A stretch of DNA of 64,000 bases from Phenylobacterium deserti (lineage in GTDB: Bacteria; Pseudomonadota; Alphaproteobacteria; Caulobacterales; Caulobacteraceae): positions 496,001 through 560,000 of the forward strand of contig NZ_QFYR01000002.1 in the NCBI RefSeq assembly GCF_003254705.1, written 5' to 3'. Below, one piece after another: positions 38,433-48,203 of this stretch (position 1 is its first letter; each line of letters opens with the position of its first letter). A program made the position numbers and the translations under genes. Under the pieces are notes generated by a model, which saw nothing but the letters and a program-made list of their open reading frames with translations, was not told where the DNA came from and did not search any database.

Positions 38433-39362
38433 ATGGCGGAAATCACCGCTGCGCTGGTCAAGGACCTGCGCGAGAAGTCCGGCGCGGGCATGATGGACTG
38501 CAAGAAGGCGCTGATCGAGAACGGCGGCGACATGGACGCCGCGGTCGACTGGCTGCGCACCAAGGGCCTCGCCAAGGCCGCCAAGAAGGCCGACCGCGCC
38601 GCGGCTGAAGGCCTGGTGGCCGGCAAGCTCAGCGCTGACGGCAAGACCGGCGTGCTGATCGAGCTCAACGCCGAAACCGACTTCGTGTCCAAGAACGAGC
38701 GCTTCCAGAACGCCGCGCGCGACATCGCGACGGTCGCCCTGGACGTCGAAGGCGTGGAGGCGATCTCCGCCGCCAAGACCGCTTCGGGTGAAGTCGTCAG
38801 CGACCTGGTCACGAACCTGATCGCGACCATCGGCGAGAACATGCAGCTGCGTCGCTCGACCCGCCTGTCGGTGGATCAAGGCGCCGTGGCCCTTTACCTG
38901 CACAACGTGCAGGGCGAAGGCGTGGCCCGCCTGGGCGTGCTCGTCGCGCTGGAGGGCGCTGGCGACGCGGCCAAGCTGAACGAAGTCGGCCGCAAGATCG
39001 CGATGCACATCGCCGCGACCTCGCCGCTGGCGCTGTCGCCGGCCGATCTCGATCCGGCGGTCGTGGAGCGTGAGCGCGAAGTTCAGACCCAGACGGCGAT
39101 GGAATCGGGCAAGCCCCGCGAGATCGCCGAGAAGATGGTCGAAGGCCGTATCCGCAAGTGGCAGGAAGAAGTGGTGCTCCTGAAGCAGCCCTTCGTCATG
39201 AACCCGGATCAGACCATCGAGCAGCTGGTCGCCGACACCGCCAAGGAACTCGGCTCGCCCGTGTCCGTGAAGGCGTTCGTGCGCTTCGGCCTGGGTGAAG
39301 GCGTCGAGAAGAAGACGGACGACTTCGCCGCGGAAGTGGCCCAGCTGTCGGGCCAATCCTAA
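38433..39362 (+). CDS. tsf: Translation elongation factor Ts
   Basis: EF-Ts exchanges GDP for GTP on EF-Tu. The 309-residue protein shows the UBA-like start [27 protein letters not shown], the [19 protein letters not shown] core with the TDFV Tu-contact motif, and the C-terminal segment [17 protein letters not shown]. The ATG at 38433 has AAGGAG upstream and begins the standard protein; the open frame has an earlier ATG at 38418. It lies 98 bases after rpsB, the usual partner. Confidence 0.97.
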   Translation: MAEITAALVKDLREKSGAGMMDCKKALIENGGDMDAAVDWLRTKGLAKAAKKADRAAAEGLVAGKLSADGKTGVLIELNAETDFVSKNERFQNAARDIATVALDVEGVEAISAAKTASGEVVSDLVTNLIATIGENMQLRRSTRLSVDQGAVALYLHNVQGEGVARLGVLVALEGAGDAAKLNEVGRKIAMHIAATSPLALSPADLDPAVVEREREVQTQTAMESGKPREIAEKMVEGRIRKWQEEVVLLKQPFVMNPDQTIEQLVADTAKELGSPVSVKAFVRFGLGEGVEKKTDDFAAEVAQLSGQS

Positions 39363-39375
39363 GACGGTTACGGGG

Positions 39376-39393
39376 CGCGGCGGCGACGCCGCG
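39376..39393 (+). terminator. Stem-loop after tsf
   Basis: CGCGGCG (39376-39382) and CGCCGCG (39387-39393) form a perfect 7-bp stem with loop GCGA, a stable GNRA type. It lies 14 bases after the tsf stop, and 175 bases separate tsf from pyrH, so it may attenuate rpsB-tsf transcription. No T-run follows. Confidence 0.4.
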
Positions 39394-39537
39394 TCCAACC
39401 CTTGGGCCAATTCCGGCGACGGGATTGGCTCAAATTTTGTGTGAGGGATGCATCGCGACTTGGTCGAGCGGCTTGTGTTTCGGCTCGCGATTGTCCTGAT
39501 CTATCCTGTTCCCGCCGCTTGAAGATGGACCCGCCGA

Positions 39538-40257
39538 ATGCCTGACGCTCCGCCGCGCTACAAACGGATCCTCCTGAAGGTCTCTGGCGAGGCCGGTGTC
39601 GGCGGCGATAAGTTCGGCATTGATCCCAAGACGGTTTCGGCCGTGGCCGAGGAAGTGGCCCAGGCGGTGCGCGAAGGCGTGCAGGTCTGCCTGGTCGTCG
39701 GCGGCGGCAACATCTTCCGGGGCGCGGCGCTCGCCGAAACCGGCATGGAGCGGGCCAGCGCCGACTACATGGGCATGTTGGCCACGGTGATGAACGCGCT
39801 GGCCCTTCAGGCTGCGCTCGAGAAGATCGGCATCTACACCCGCGTGCAGTCGGCTATCCCGATGCAGGCGATCTGCGAGCCGTACGTGCGACGCCGGGCG
39901 CTGCGCCATCTTGAAAAGGGCAGGGTGGTGATCTTCGCCGCTGGCCTGGGCGCACCCTTCTTCACCACGGACAGCTCGGCGGCCCTGCGGGCGGCCGAGA
40001 TGGGCTGCGACGCGCTCTTCAAGGGCACCAGCGTGGACGGCGTCTACACCGCCGACCCCAAGAAGGATCCATCGGCGCAGCGCTACGAAACGCTCGACTA
40101 TCAGGAAGTCCTGGCCAAGGACTTGCGGGTCATGGACGCCTCGGCCATCAGCCTGATGCGCGACAATCATATTCCGATCGTGGTCTTCTCGATCCGCGAA
40201 CGGGGCAACTTCGTGAAGGCGTTGCGGGGCGAAGGCGTCTTCACGACGATCGCCTAA
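39538..40257 (+). CDS. pyrH: UMP kinase
   Basis: PyrH phosphorylates UMP to UDP and is the hexameric bacterial amino-acid-kinase type. The 239-residue protein has [22 protein letters not shown], the phosphate-binding [10 protein letters not shown], and the [35 protein letters not shown] block. The ATG is at 39538, 175 bases downstream of tsf, so an own promoter is likely in the gap. It is followed by frr, the common pairing. Call is secure. Confidence 0.96.
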   Translation: MPDAPPRYKRILLKVSGEAGVGGDKFGIDPKTVSAVAEEVAQAVREGVQVCLVVGGGNIFRGAALAETGMERASADYMGMLATVMNALALQAALEKIGIYTRVQSAIPMQAICEPYVRRRALRHLEKGRVVIFAAGLGAPFFTTDSSAALRAAEMGCDALFKGTSVDGVYTADPKKDPSAQRYETLDYQEVLAKDLRVMDASAISLMRDNHIPIVVFSIRERGNFVKALRGEGVFTTIA

Positions 40258-40296
40258 GCGGCCACGAACGACGACAGACATACGGGAGACAAGTCC

Positions 40297-40863
40297 ATGG
40301 CCACGACCGAAAAGCCGGTGCTCGCCAAGTACCGGGACCGGATGGACAAGGCGGTTACGGCGCTGAAGGAAGAGTTCGGCAGCCTGCGCACGGGCCGCGC
40401 CTCCGCCAGCCTCCTCGACCAGGTGCACGTGGACGCTTACGGCTCGAGCGTTCCGATCAACCAAGTTGGCGCCGTCAGCGTGCCTGAGCCGCGCATGATC
40501 ACCGTGAACGTGTGGGACCGCGCCCTGGTGGTCTCGGTCGAGAAGGCGATCCGCAACTCGGGCCTGGGCCTGAACCCGGTCGTCGACGGTCAAAACCTAC
40601 GTATTCCGATCCCGCCGCTGACCGAGGAGCGCCGCAAGGAGCTCGCGAAGATTGCCGGCAAGTACGCCGAGCAGCAGCGCATTGCTGTCCGCAACATCCG
40701 TCGCGACGCCAACGACGACCTGAAGAAGGCCGAAAAAGCCGGCGTCATCAATCAGGACGAGCAGAAGCGGATGGAGGGCGAGGTCCAGAAGATGACCGAC
40801 GAGTCCATCAAGCGGGTGGACGAAGCCTTGAAAACCAAAGAACAAGAGATCATGCAGGTCTAG
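40297..40863 (+). CDS. frr: Ribosome recycling factor
   Basis: RRF splits post-termination ribosomes with EF-G. The 188-residue protein is of normal size and shows the RRF signatures [41 protein letters not shown] and [13 protein letters not shown], then [16 protein letters not shown], followed by a coiled-coil helix ending [12 protein letters not shown]. It begins 39 bases after pyrH; the upstream region has an AGGAGA-like GGGAGA site. uppS follows at 40904. Identification is secure. Confidence 0.97.
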   Translation: MATTEKPVLAKYRDRMDKAVTALKEEFGSLRTGRASASLLDQVHVDAYGSSVPINQVGAVSVPEPRMITVNVWDRALVVSVEKAIRNSGLGLNPVVDGQNLRIPIPPLTEERRKELAKIAGKYAEQQRIAVRNIRRDANDDLKKAEKAGVINQDEQKRMEGEVQKMTDESIKRVDEALKTKEQEIMQV

Positions 40864-40903
40864 TCGTGCGAGCGTCTGACGCCCGATAGACCCAAGGACG
40901 CCC

Positions 40904-41683
40904 ATGGCCGCCCAAGACAAGAACCCGACCGCGGGCGCCCAAGCCAGGGGCGCAGAGGCGAGCCGCCCGTTGCACGTGGCGATCGTCATGGACGGCAATG
41001 GGCGCTGGGCCAAGCGGCGCGGGCTGCCGCGCTCGCTGGGTCACCGGGCCGGCGTCGAAGCGCTGAAGCGCACCGTTTCGGCCGCGGCCGAGATGAACAT
41101 CCGCTGGCTCACCGTCTATGGCTTCTCCACCGAAAACTGGAGCCGCCCTGCGGCCGAGGTGGCGGAGCTGATGGCGTTGCCCAAGCGCTACTTCGAAAGC
41201 GACATCGCGCGCCTGGAGCGTGAAGGTGTCCGCGTGCGGGTGGTCGGTCGCCGGCAAGGCCTGTCGGGTGAACTCGTGAAGCTGATCGAGGACGCTCAGG
41301 CTCGCACCGCCCACAACGACGCCTTCCACCTGAACATCGCCTTCAACTACGGCGGTCAAGCCGACATCGTGGAAGCGGCCCGCCGCTTCGCCGAAGACGT
41401 GGCCCTGGGGCGCGCCCGGCCTGAGGACCTCAACGAACAGACCTTCGCCGGCCAGCTCAGCACCGCCGACTCGCCGCCGCCAGACCTGATCGTGCGCCCC
41501 TCGGGCGAGCAGCGCCTTTCCAACTTCCTTCTTTGGGAAGCCGCCTATGCGGAGCTGGTGTTCCAGGACGTGCTGTGGCCCGACTACGGCGCCGAACACC
41601 TGAAGGCCGCGCTGGAGATCTTCGCCGGCCGCGAGCGTCGGTACGGCGCCGTTCTCGCTGATGACGTCCTTGCCGCCGGCTAA
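40904..41683 (+). CDS. uppS: Undecaprenyl diphosphate synthase
   Basis: UppS condenses isopentenyl diphosphate onto farnesyl diphosphate to give the C55 lipid carrier for peptidoglycan and other glycans. The 259-residue protein has the catalytic VAIVMDGNGRWAKRRGLPRSLGHRAG with its aspartate, TVYGFSTENWSRP, and DLIVRPSGEQRLSNFLLWEAAYAEL near the end. An extra 25 residues precede the usual start and may be a linker or a wrong start. The last 23 bases overlap cdsA, so translation is coupled. Confidence 0.96.
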   Translation: MAAQDKNPTAGAQARGAEASRPLHVAIVMDGNGRWAKRRGLPRSLGHRAGVEALKRTVSAAAEMNIRWLTVYGFSTENWSRPAAEVAELMALPKRYFESDIARLEREGVRVRVVGRRQGLSGELVKLIEDAQARTAHNDAFHLNIAFNYGGQADIVEAARRFAEDVALGRARPEDLNEQTFAGQLSTADSPPPDLIVRPSGEQRLSNFLLWEAAYAELVFQDVLWPDYGAEHLKAALEIFAGRERRYGAVLADDVLAAG

Positions 41684-42527
41684 ACGCTTCGACTGGTCCA
41701 ACCTGGGCCTGAGGGTGGTGTCGGCGTTGGTGCTGGCGCCCACCGTCATGGCCTGCGTGATGATCGACGCCCGCTGGCCCTATCTGCTGCTGGTGTCCGT
41801 CGGCGTGTCCGTTCTGGCGATCGAGTGGGGCGGCATGAGCGCTCCGCGCGCGCCGGTCCGGGTGGCTGCGGCGGTCACGGTGGCGGTGCTGTCCTGCGTC
41901 TTCCTTTCCCACCTCTCGCACCCGCTTTGGGGGTGGGGCGCAATGTTCGTGGGCGCGGCGGCCGCGGCCTTGGTGGCCCGTGGCGTCGCGGAGCGCCCGG
42001 CCGACGCCGCCTTCGGCGTCCTCTATCTGGCGCCCGCGGCCATCTGCCTGATCTGGCTCCGCCTCACCAACCAGGGTCAGTGGTGGGTCCTCATGACCTT
42101 GCTTGTGACCTGGGCGGCCGATATCGGCGCCTTCGCAGTCGGAAGCATGCTGAAGGGTCCCAAGCTCTGGCCCCGTTTCTCGCCGAACAAGACCTGGTCC
42201 GGCTTCTTCGGCGGCCTGGCGTGCGCAAGTGCTGTCGGGGCGCTGGTCGCCGCGCCTTCGGCTCTCGACATTGACCTGCCCAAGATCATCATGCCGGCCT
42301 TCCAGTTGAACCTGTGGGCCGCCGCTTTGATCGGTCTGGTGGTCGGCTTCGCCACCATGGCGGGCGACCTGTGGGAATCGGCGCTTAAGCGCAGGTTCGG
42401 CGTGAAGGACTCCGGCGATCTCATCCCGGGGCACGGCGGCCTGCTGGACCGGGTCGACGGATTGATGTTCGCCGTGGTGGTCATGGCGGCCGCGCGCTTG
42501 GCCAACCACTGGGGATGGGGACATTGA
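41661..42527 (+). CDS. cdsA: Phosphatidate cytidylyltransferase
   Basis: CdsA makes CDP-diacylglycerol from phosphatidate and CTP, the branch point for phospholipids, at the inner membrane. The 288-residue protein has about eight hydrophobic segments. The family signature is in the C-terminal half: [34 protein letters not shown], here as [11 protein letters not shown] and [11 protein letters not shown]. Also typical is [14 protein letters not shown]. The start ATG overlaps uppS by 23 bases and the 3' end overlaps dxr by 13. Confidence 0.95.
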   Translation: MTSLPPAKRFDWSNLGLRVVSALVLAPTVMACVMIDARWPYLLLVSVGVSVLAIEWGGMSAPRAPVRVAAAVTVAVLSCVFLSHLSHPLWGWGAMFVGAAAAALVARGVAERPADAAFGVLYLAPAAICLIWLRLTNQGQWWVLMTLLVTWAADIGAFAVGSMLKGPKLWPRFSPNKTWSGFFGGLACASAVGALVAAPSALDIDLPKIIMPAFQLNLWAAALIGLVVGFATMAGDLWESALKRRFGVKDSGDLIPGHGGLLDRVDGLMFAVVVMAAARLANHWGWGH

Positions 42528-43714
42528 ACCTGCCGCGTAGAGTGACGGTGCTTGGCTCCACAGGTTCTGTCGGCGTTTCCACCCTGGACCTCCTGGAGAA
42601 GTCCGCGGTCGAGGTCGAGGTGGTCGCCCTGGCCGCCGGACGCAACGTCGCCAAGCTGGCGCAGCAGGCCCTGCGCTGGCGCCCTGCTGTGGCGGTCATC
42701 CGAGACGAGGAATGCCTGCCCGAGTTGCGGGAGCGGCTGCAGGGATCGGGCGTTCGCCCGGCTGCTGGCGCTGACGCCGTGGTGGAAGCCGCCTCGATGG
42801 ACGCCCAGTGGGTCATGTCGGCCATCGTGGGCTTCGCCGGTCTTGCACCCACCTTGGCGGCCGCCAGTTCGGGCGCCGTCATCGCCCTGGCCAATAAGGA
42901 AAGCCTGGTTTGCGCCGGGCCCGCCCTGTTGCGTCGCGCGAAGCTTGCAGGCGGCGCGGTGATTCCGGTCGACTCCGAGCACTCGGCCATCTTCCAAGTG
43001 CTGGAGCCGCAGAACGCCCAGCAGGTCGAACGACTGATTCTCACGTCCTCAGGCGGCCCGTTCCGCAACGCCACTGCCGAGGAGATGGCCCGCGCCACGC
43101 CGGAGCAGGCGGTCGCCCATCCGAACTTCTCGATGGGCGCCAAGATTTCGGTCGATTCAGCGACCATGATGAACAAAGGGCTCGAGGTGATCGAGGCCGC
43201 CTACCTGTTCGCCATGCCGCCGGAGCGCATCGAGGTCTTGGTCCACCCGCAGCAGATCATCCATAGCATGGTGGAATACGCGGACGGCTCAACCCTGGCT
43301 CAGCTCGGGCCTCCGGACATGCGCCCGCCCATCGCCTGCGCCTTCGCTTGGCCCGACCGCCTCCCATGGCCCGCCCCGCGGCTGGACCTCGTCAAAACCG
43401 GTCCGCTGACGTTCCAGGAGCCGGATCTCGCCCGGTTCCCCGCTCTGGGAATCGCGAAGCGGGCGCTGGCCACGGGCGGCCGGGCGCCGGCCGTGATGAA
43501 CGCGGCCAACGAGCGCGCCGTCGCGGCCTTTCTGGAGCGCCGGATCGGCTTGCTCGACATCGCCGCCACCGTTTCCGAAACCCTTGAGCGCATGGATCGG
43601 CAGAACCTGCTGAGCGCCGGCGACGAGGATCCTCTCGAGATGGCCCGCAGCAGCGATGCGACGGCGCGCCGCGTGGCCGACGAGGTCGTCACCGGCCTTA
43701 TGGCTTCGGCTTGA
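42515..43714 (+). CDS. dxr: 1-deoxy-D-xylulose-5-phosphate reductoisomerase
   Basis: Dxr converts DXP to MEP, the first committed step of the MEP isoprenoid pathway. The 399-residue protein has the NADPH loop [17 protein letters not shown], the metal/active-site blocks [24 protein letters not shown] and [11 protein letters not shown], then [10 protein letters not shown] and PEQ-like [16 protein letters not shown]. Each is diagnostic. An ATG at 42515 overlaps cdsA; a TTG at 42524 is a weaker choice. With uppS nearby, isoprenoid supply and use are grouped. Confidence 0.96.
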   Translation: MGTLNLPRRVTVLGSTGSVGVSTLDLLEKSAVEVEVVALAAGRNVAKLAQQALRWRPAVAVIRDEECLPELRERLQGSGVRPAAGADAVVEAASMDAQWVMSAIVGFAGLAPTLAAASSGAVIALANKESLVCAGPALLRRAKLAGGAVIPVDSEHSAIFQVLEPQNAQQVERLILTSSGGPFRNATAEEMARATPEQAVAHPNFSMGAKISVDSATMMNKGLEVIEAAYLFAMPPERIEVLVHPQQIIHSMVEYADGSTLAQLGPPDMRPPIACAFAWPDRLPWPAPRLDLVKTGPLTFQEPDLARFPALGIAKRALATGGRAPAVMNAANERAVAAFLERRIGLLDIAATVSETLERMDRQNLLSAGDEDPLEMARSSDATARRVADEVVTGLMASA

Positions 43715-43727
43715 TGGAGTTGCGCCG

Positions 43728-44945
43728 ATGCCCGGCTTCCTGCTGAACCTGCTGTTCTACATCGTCCCGTTCCTGATCATCCTTGGGGTGGTCGTCACGG
43801 TTCACGAACTCGGCCACTTTCTGGCGGCCAAGTGGCTCGGCACCAAGATCGATCAGTTCTCCATCGGCTTCGGCAAGCCCCTGGCCGCTTGGAAGGACAA
43901 GGACGGCGTGCAATGGCGCATCGGCTGGCTGCCGCTGGGCGGTTACGTGCGCTTCGCTGGCGACGAGAACGCCGCCAGCGCCCCTGACCAGGACGACCTC
44001 GAAGCCATGCGGGCCAGCCTTGTGGCGCGAGAAGGGGAGGGGGCGCTCAACCGCTACTTCCATTTCAAGCCCCTGTGGCAGCGTGCGGTGATCACTGCCG
44101 CGGGTCCCTTCGCCAACTTCTTCCTCGCCATCGGGATCTTCACTGTTCTCCTGATGGCGCTTGGCGAGCCCGTTTCGCCGGCTCGTGTGGATGGGGTGAA
44201 GCCGGGCAGCCCGGCGCAGGCCGGCGGCTTCCAGGCGGGCGATGTGGTGCTCAAGGCCGACGGCAAGAAGATCGAAAGCTTCGCCGCCCTTCAGACCATC
44301 GTCTTCCTGCGCACCGATACCCCGATCCGCTTCATCGTCGAGCGGGACGGTCGTCCTGTTGAGCTGGTCGCCACCCCCAAGCGCGGCGTCATCATCGACC
44401 GGCTGGGCCACGAGCAACGGCTCGGCGTCCTTGGGCTCGAGTACAAGCCGCAGCCGGGCGACTTCCAGATCAAGCGCTACGGTCCTCTGGCCGCCCTGAG
44501 CGGCGGCGTGGAGCGGACCTGGGAGGTGATCTCCACCACGGTTCACTACCTGGGCCGGCTGTTCGTCGGCCGTGAGACCGCCGAGCAACTGTCCGGGCCG
44601 CTCGGCATGGCGCAGCTATCCGGCGACATCGCCAAGAAGACCAGCGAGGCCTCGCCCAACGCGTCTTCGCTGGCGGTGAACGGCCTCATCACCATGCTGG
44701 AGCTGATCGCCAACATCTCCGTGGGCATCGGCTTCCTGAATCTGATGCCCATTCCCGTTCTCGACGGCGGCCATCTGCTCTTCTATGGCTACGAAGCGAT
44801 CGCAAGGCGCCCTCTTGCTGCCAAGGTTCAGGCGGCAGGGTACAGGGTCGGTCTTGCGCTGGTGCTCGGATTGATGTTGTTCGCGACCTGGAACGATCTG
44901 CAGCGCCTGCGTGTGTTCAAACTTTTCGGTGGGCTATTCTCGTAG
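43728..44945 (+). CDS. rseP: Site-2 membrane protease RseP
   Basis: RseP is an intramembrane zinc metalloprotease for regulated proteolysis, such as release of envelope-stress sigma factors. The 405-residue protein has the zinc motif HELGHFLAAKWLG in the first helix, a PDZ domain in the middle (VKPGSPAQAGGFQAGDVVLKADGKKI), and the second active-site motif NLMPIPVLDGGHLLF in the C-terminal helices. The ATG at 43728 gives the standard start; the earlier frame overlaps dxr. It precedes bamA by 17 bases. Caulobacter uses the MmpA-type member of this family in the polarity-factor pathway; the present substrate is unknown. Confidence 0.94.
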   Translation: MPGFLLNLLFYIVPFLIILGVVVTVHELGHFLAAKWLGTKIDQFSIGFGKPLAAWKDKDGVQWRIGWLPLGGYVRFAGDENAASAPDQDDLEAMRASLVAREGEGALNRYFHFKPLWQRAVITAAGPFANFFLAIGIFTVLLMALGEPVSPARVDGVKPGSPAQAGGFQAGDVVLKADGKKIESFAALQTIVFLRTDTPIRFIVERDGRPVELVATPKRGVIIDRLGHEQRLGVLGLEYKPQPGDFQIKRYGPLAALSGGVERTWEVISTTVHYLGRLFVGRETAEQLSGPLGMAQLSGDIAKKTSEASPNASSLAVNGLITMLELIANISVGIGFLNLMPIPVLDGGHLLFYGYEAIARRPLAAKVQAAGYRVGLALVLGLMLFATWNDLQRLRVFKLFGGLFS

Positions 44946-44962
44946 TCACCGGCTTTTCCAAA

Positions 44963-47485
44963 ATGGCTGATTCGATGCACAGACCCCGCGCCCGCAGCGC
45001 CGCGCTCGCCTCCGGCCTTGCCCTGCTTCTGGGCTCGACGGCTTTGGCGACGCCTGGCTTTGCGCTCGCTCAGGCCCAGGCTCCGGTCGCGCCGGCTCAG
45101 GCTCAGGCTCCGGCCGCGCCGGCCCAGGCTGCGCCCGCGGCCCCATCGACGCCGCCTGCCGCGGCGGTGACCTCCGGCGTGGTTCAGCGCATCCTGGTGC
45201 GGGGGAACGAGCGGATCGAGCAATCGACCGTCGCCTCCTACCTGCCGATCCAGCCGGGCGACACGGTCGATCCCGCGCGCATCGACTTGGCGTTGAAGAC
45301 CCTGTTCCGCACCGACCTCTTCTCGGACGTGCGCATCGAGTTCCAGGGCGGCGACCTGATCGTCTCCGTGGTCGAGAACCCGATCATCAACCGCGTAATC
45401 TTCGAGGGCAACAAGGCGCTCAAGGAAGACAAGCTGCGCGACGAAGTCACCGTCCGGCCGCGCGGCATCTTCACCCGCGCCCGCGCCCAGAGCGACGTCG
45501 CCCGGATCATCGAACTCTACCGCCGCTCCGGCCGCATCAGCGCCAGCGTGACGCCGCAGATCGTCGAACTGCCGCAGCGTCGCGTCGACCTGATCTTCAA
45601 GATCGACGAGGGCCCCAAGAGCGGCATCTTGCGGGTGAACTTCCTCGGCAACCGCGCCTTCTCGGACAACGACCTGCGCGACGTGGTCGTGACCGAGCAG
45701 TCGCGCTGGTACAAGTTCTTCTCCAGCAACGCGAACTACGATCCCGATCGGCTGGAGTACGACCGCGAGCAGCTGCGCAAGCACTACCGCAACCGCGGCT
45801 TCTACGACTTCCGCGTGGCTTCGGCGGTGGCCGAGTTGGCGCCCGACAAGAACGGCTTTGCGGTCACCTACACGGTGGACGAGGGGCAGGAGTACAAGTT
45901 CGGCAAGGTCGAGGTTCAGACCGAGCTCGAACGCCTGAACAAGGATGTGCTCAAGGCGCTGATCCCGATCCGCACCGGCCAGACCTACCAGGACGAGGTG
46001 ATCGAGCAATCCACCGACGCCCTGACCTTTGCGGCCGGCGCTGCGGGCTTCGCCTTCGTGGACGTGACGCCGCGCTACACGCCCAACCGCGAGAACGGCA
46101 CCATCGACGTCACCTTCGAGGTGAAGGAAGGCCCGCGGGTCTACGTCGATCGCATCGACATCGTCGGCAACACCCAGACGCTCGACTACGTGATCCGGCG
46201 CGAGCTGAGCCTGTCGGAAGGCGACGCCTATAATCGCGCCCTCGTCGACCGTTCCGAGAACCAGGTAAAGGCGCTCGGCTTCTTCAAGGACGTCGAGATC
46301 ACCGAAACTCCGGGCACGGCGCCGGACCGGACGGGCCTGCAGGTGAAGATTGAGGAGCAGCCCACGGGCGAGCTCTCCTTCAGCGCTGGCTACTCGTCGG
46401 TGGACCAGCTGGTCATCGACCTGGGTATCGCCCAGCGCAACTTCCGTGGCCGCGGTCAGAACGTGCGTGCGCGTGTCTCGCTCGGCTCATTGCGCCAACA
46501 GGTGGACCTGTCGTTCACCGAGCCGCGCTTCCTCGGCCGCGACATGGCCGCGGGCGTGGACGTCTACTACTACAAGCTCGATATGACGCGCTTCCAGTCC
46601 TACCGGACTGAAAGCGTCGGGACGAGCGCGCGAGTCGCGTTCCCGCTGAGCCTCAATTCTCGCGGATCGCTGCAGTATACCCTGCGCCAGGATGACGTCG
46701 AAGTCCCCGGCACCTACTGCTCGGGCCTGTCTGGCGCGGTTTCAGCGGTGCTCTGCGGCCAGCAAGGCAAGTACCTGACTTCGCTGGTTGGCTACGGCTA
46801 CCGCGTCGATCGTCGTAACGATCCCATCAACCCGACCCGCGGCTTCTACGCCGGCTTCAATCAGGACTTCGCGGGCGTTGGCGGCGACGTCCAATACGTG
46901 AAGACCGAAGGTGACGCGGGCTGGTACTGGGGTTTCACGCGCGAACTCGTGCTGCAGATCCAGGGCTCCGCCGGTTATGTGACTGGCTGGGGCGGCGACC
47001 GCGTGCGTGTGAACGACCGCTTCTTCAAGGGCGGCAACAGCTTCCGCGGCTTCGAAACTGCCGGCATCGGTCCTCGCGACCTGACGTTTGGGGACCAGTC
47101 CGGCTCCCTGGGCGGTAAGGCCTACGCGATCGGCACGGTCGAGCTGGCCCTGCCGACCTTCCTGCCCGAGCAGTACGGCATCAAGGCCGCGCTGTTCAGC
47201 GACTTCGGTACGCTGGGCATGGTGGACGACATTGACAAGCTGCAGGCGCGCTACAAGGACAACAACAACCCCTCGCTCGGGCTTATCACCGACGCGTCGG
47301 GCCAACCCGTGCTGTTCCCGAACCCTAACATCCGAGACGACCTGTCGCTGCGCGCCTCGGCCGGCATCAGCATCTTCTGGCGCTCCCCAATGGGACCCAT
47401 CCGGTTCGACTTCAGCCAGATTTTGGCCAAAGAAGACTACGACAAGACCGAAACTTTCAGATTCACCAGCGGAACCAGGTTCTAG
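44963..47485 (+). CDS. bamA: Outer membrane protein assembly factor BamA
   Basis: BamA is the core of the machine that inserts beta-barrels into the outer membrane. The 840-residue protein has a signal region (RSAALASGLALLLGSTALATPGFALAQ) and an Ala/Gln/Pro-rich linker (about 40-70). Five POTRA domains follow (IQRILVRGNERIEQSTVASYL is POTRA1), and the C-terminal barrel includes GGNSFRGFETAGIGPRDL, the conserved RGF lid motif. The end RFTSGTRF is a C-terminal aromatic outer-membrane signature. The Ala-Gln-Pro linker is slightly longer than usual. It is followed by skp. Confidence 0.96.
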   Translation: MADSMHRPRARSAALASGLALLLGSTALATPGFALAQAQAPVAPAQAQAPAAPAQAAPAAPSTPPAAAVTSGVVQRILVRGNERIEQSTVASYLPIQPGDTVDPARIDLALKTLFRTDLFSDVRIEFQGGDLIVSVVENPIINRVIFEGNKALKEDKLRDEVTVRPRGIFTRARAQSDVARIIELYRRSGRISASVTPQIVELPQRRVDLIFKIDEGPKSGILRVNFLGNRAFSDNDLRDVVVTEQSRWYKFFSSNANYDPDRLEYDREQLRKHYRNRGFYDFRVASAVAELAPDKNGFAVTYTVDEGQEYKFGKVEVQTELERLNKDVLKALIPIRTGQTYQDEVIEQSTDALTFAAGAAGFAFVDVTPRYTPNRENGTIDVTFEVKEGPRVYVDRIDIVGNTQTLDYVIRRELSLSEGDAYNRALVDRSENQVKALGFFKDVEITETPGTAPDRTGLQVKIEEQPTGELSFSAGYSSVDQLVIDLGIAQRNFRGRGQNVRARVSLGSLRQQVDLSFTEPRFLGRDMAAGVDVYYYKLDMTRFQSYRTESVGTSARVAFPLSLNSRGSLQYTLRQDDVEVPGTYCSGLSGAVSAVLCGQQGKYLTSLVGYGYRVDRRNDPINPTRGFYAGFNQDFAGVGGDVQYVKTEGDAGWYWGFTRELVLQIQGSAGYVTGWGGDRVRVNDRFFKGGNSFRGFETAGIGPRDLTFGDQSGSLGGKAYAIGTVELALPTFLPEQYGIKAALFSDFGTLGMVDDIDKLQARYKDNNNPSLGLITDASGQPVLFPNPNIRDDLSLRASAGISIFWRSPMGPIRFDFSQILAKEDYDKTETFRFTSGTRF

Positions 47486-47491
47486 ACTCCT

Positions 47492-48163
47492 ATGACTTTC
47501 AAGCCTTTGGCCGTGGCGGCTTGCGCCGTGGCCGTTGCTCTGGCCGCCGGTCAGAGCGCGCTCGCCCAACAACCCGCCGCCGCAGCGCCCGCCGCTCCGG
47601 CGCTGAACCATGGCCCGGCCGTTCCCGGCCTGTGCATCATCTCCATGGAAGCGGCTGTGGCCGGCTCCACGGTGGGCAAGTACGTCGATACCCGGATGCA
47701 GCAGATCGTCGCTCAGGTGAACGCCGAGCTGACCGGCGAGCGCACCGCCATCGAGAACGAAGCCAAGACGCTGGACACCCAGCGCGCCACGCTCGACCAG
47801 AACACCCTGGAACAGCGCGCCGCCGCCCTTCAGGTCCGCGCCAACGCCTTTGACCGCAAGACGCAGCAGCGTAACCGCGAAGTCCAGGCGACCGAGCAGA
47901 AGGCCTTGGGCCGCATCGGCAGCGAGCTCGAGCCGCTGATCCGCACCGCTTACCAGCAGCGCAGCTGCTCGGTGCTCCTGCAGCGCAATGCCATCCTCCT
48001 GGGCAACCCGGCCATGGACATCACCCCGACCGTGGTGACCGCGCTGAACGCCAAGATCACCCAGTTCGCGTTCGAGCGTGAGCGTCTGGACCAACAGACG
48101 GCCGCGCCGGCGATCCAACAGACTCCGGGCGCTGCGCGTCCTGCGACTCCCGCTAGAAGGTAA
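47492..48163 (+). CDS. skp: OmpH/Skp family periplasmic chaperone
   Basis: Skp holds unfolded outer-membrane proteins in the periplasm on the way to BamA. The 223-residue protein has a signal peptide (MTFKPLAVAACAVAVALAAGQSALAQQ), then CIISMEAAVAGSTVGKYVDTRMQQIVAQV, and long amphipathic helices rich in Gln, Glu and Ala that match the OmpH coiled-coil arms. It lies seven bases after bamA, the usual order. A Pro/Ala-rich C-terminal tail of about 25 residues is longer than in E. coli Skp. Family call is good. Confidence 0.88.
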   Translation: MTFKPLAVAACAVAVALAAGQSALAQQPAAAAPAAPALNHGPAVPGLCIISMEAAVAGSTVGKYVDTRMQQIVAQVNAELTGERTAIENEAKTLDTQRATLDQNTLEQRAAALQVRANAFDRKTQQRNREVQATEQKALGRIGSELEPLIRTAYQQRSCSVLLQRNAILLGNPAMDITPTVVTALNAKITQFAFERERLDQQTAAPAIQQTPGAARPATPARR

Positions 48164-48203
48164 GCGAACTTCCACTTGAGCGCGGATCGCGTCCGCTTGC
48201 GCC

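Noticed and set aside
39448..39522. 24-residue ORF (MHRDLVERL...) between tsf and pyrH
   Set aside because: GAGGG touches the ATG, so spacing is poor, and there is no sign of conservation visible here; kept only as a possible leader peptide.
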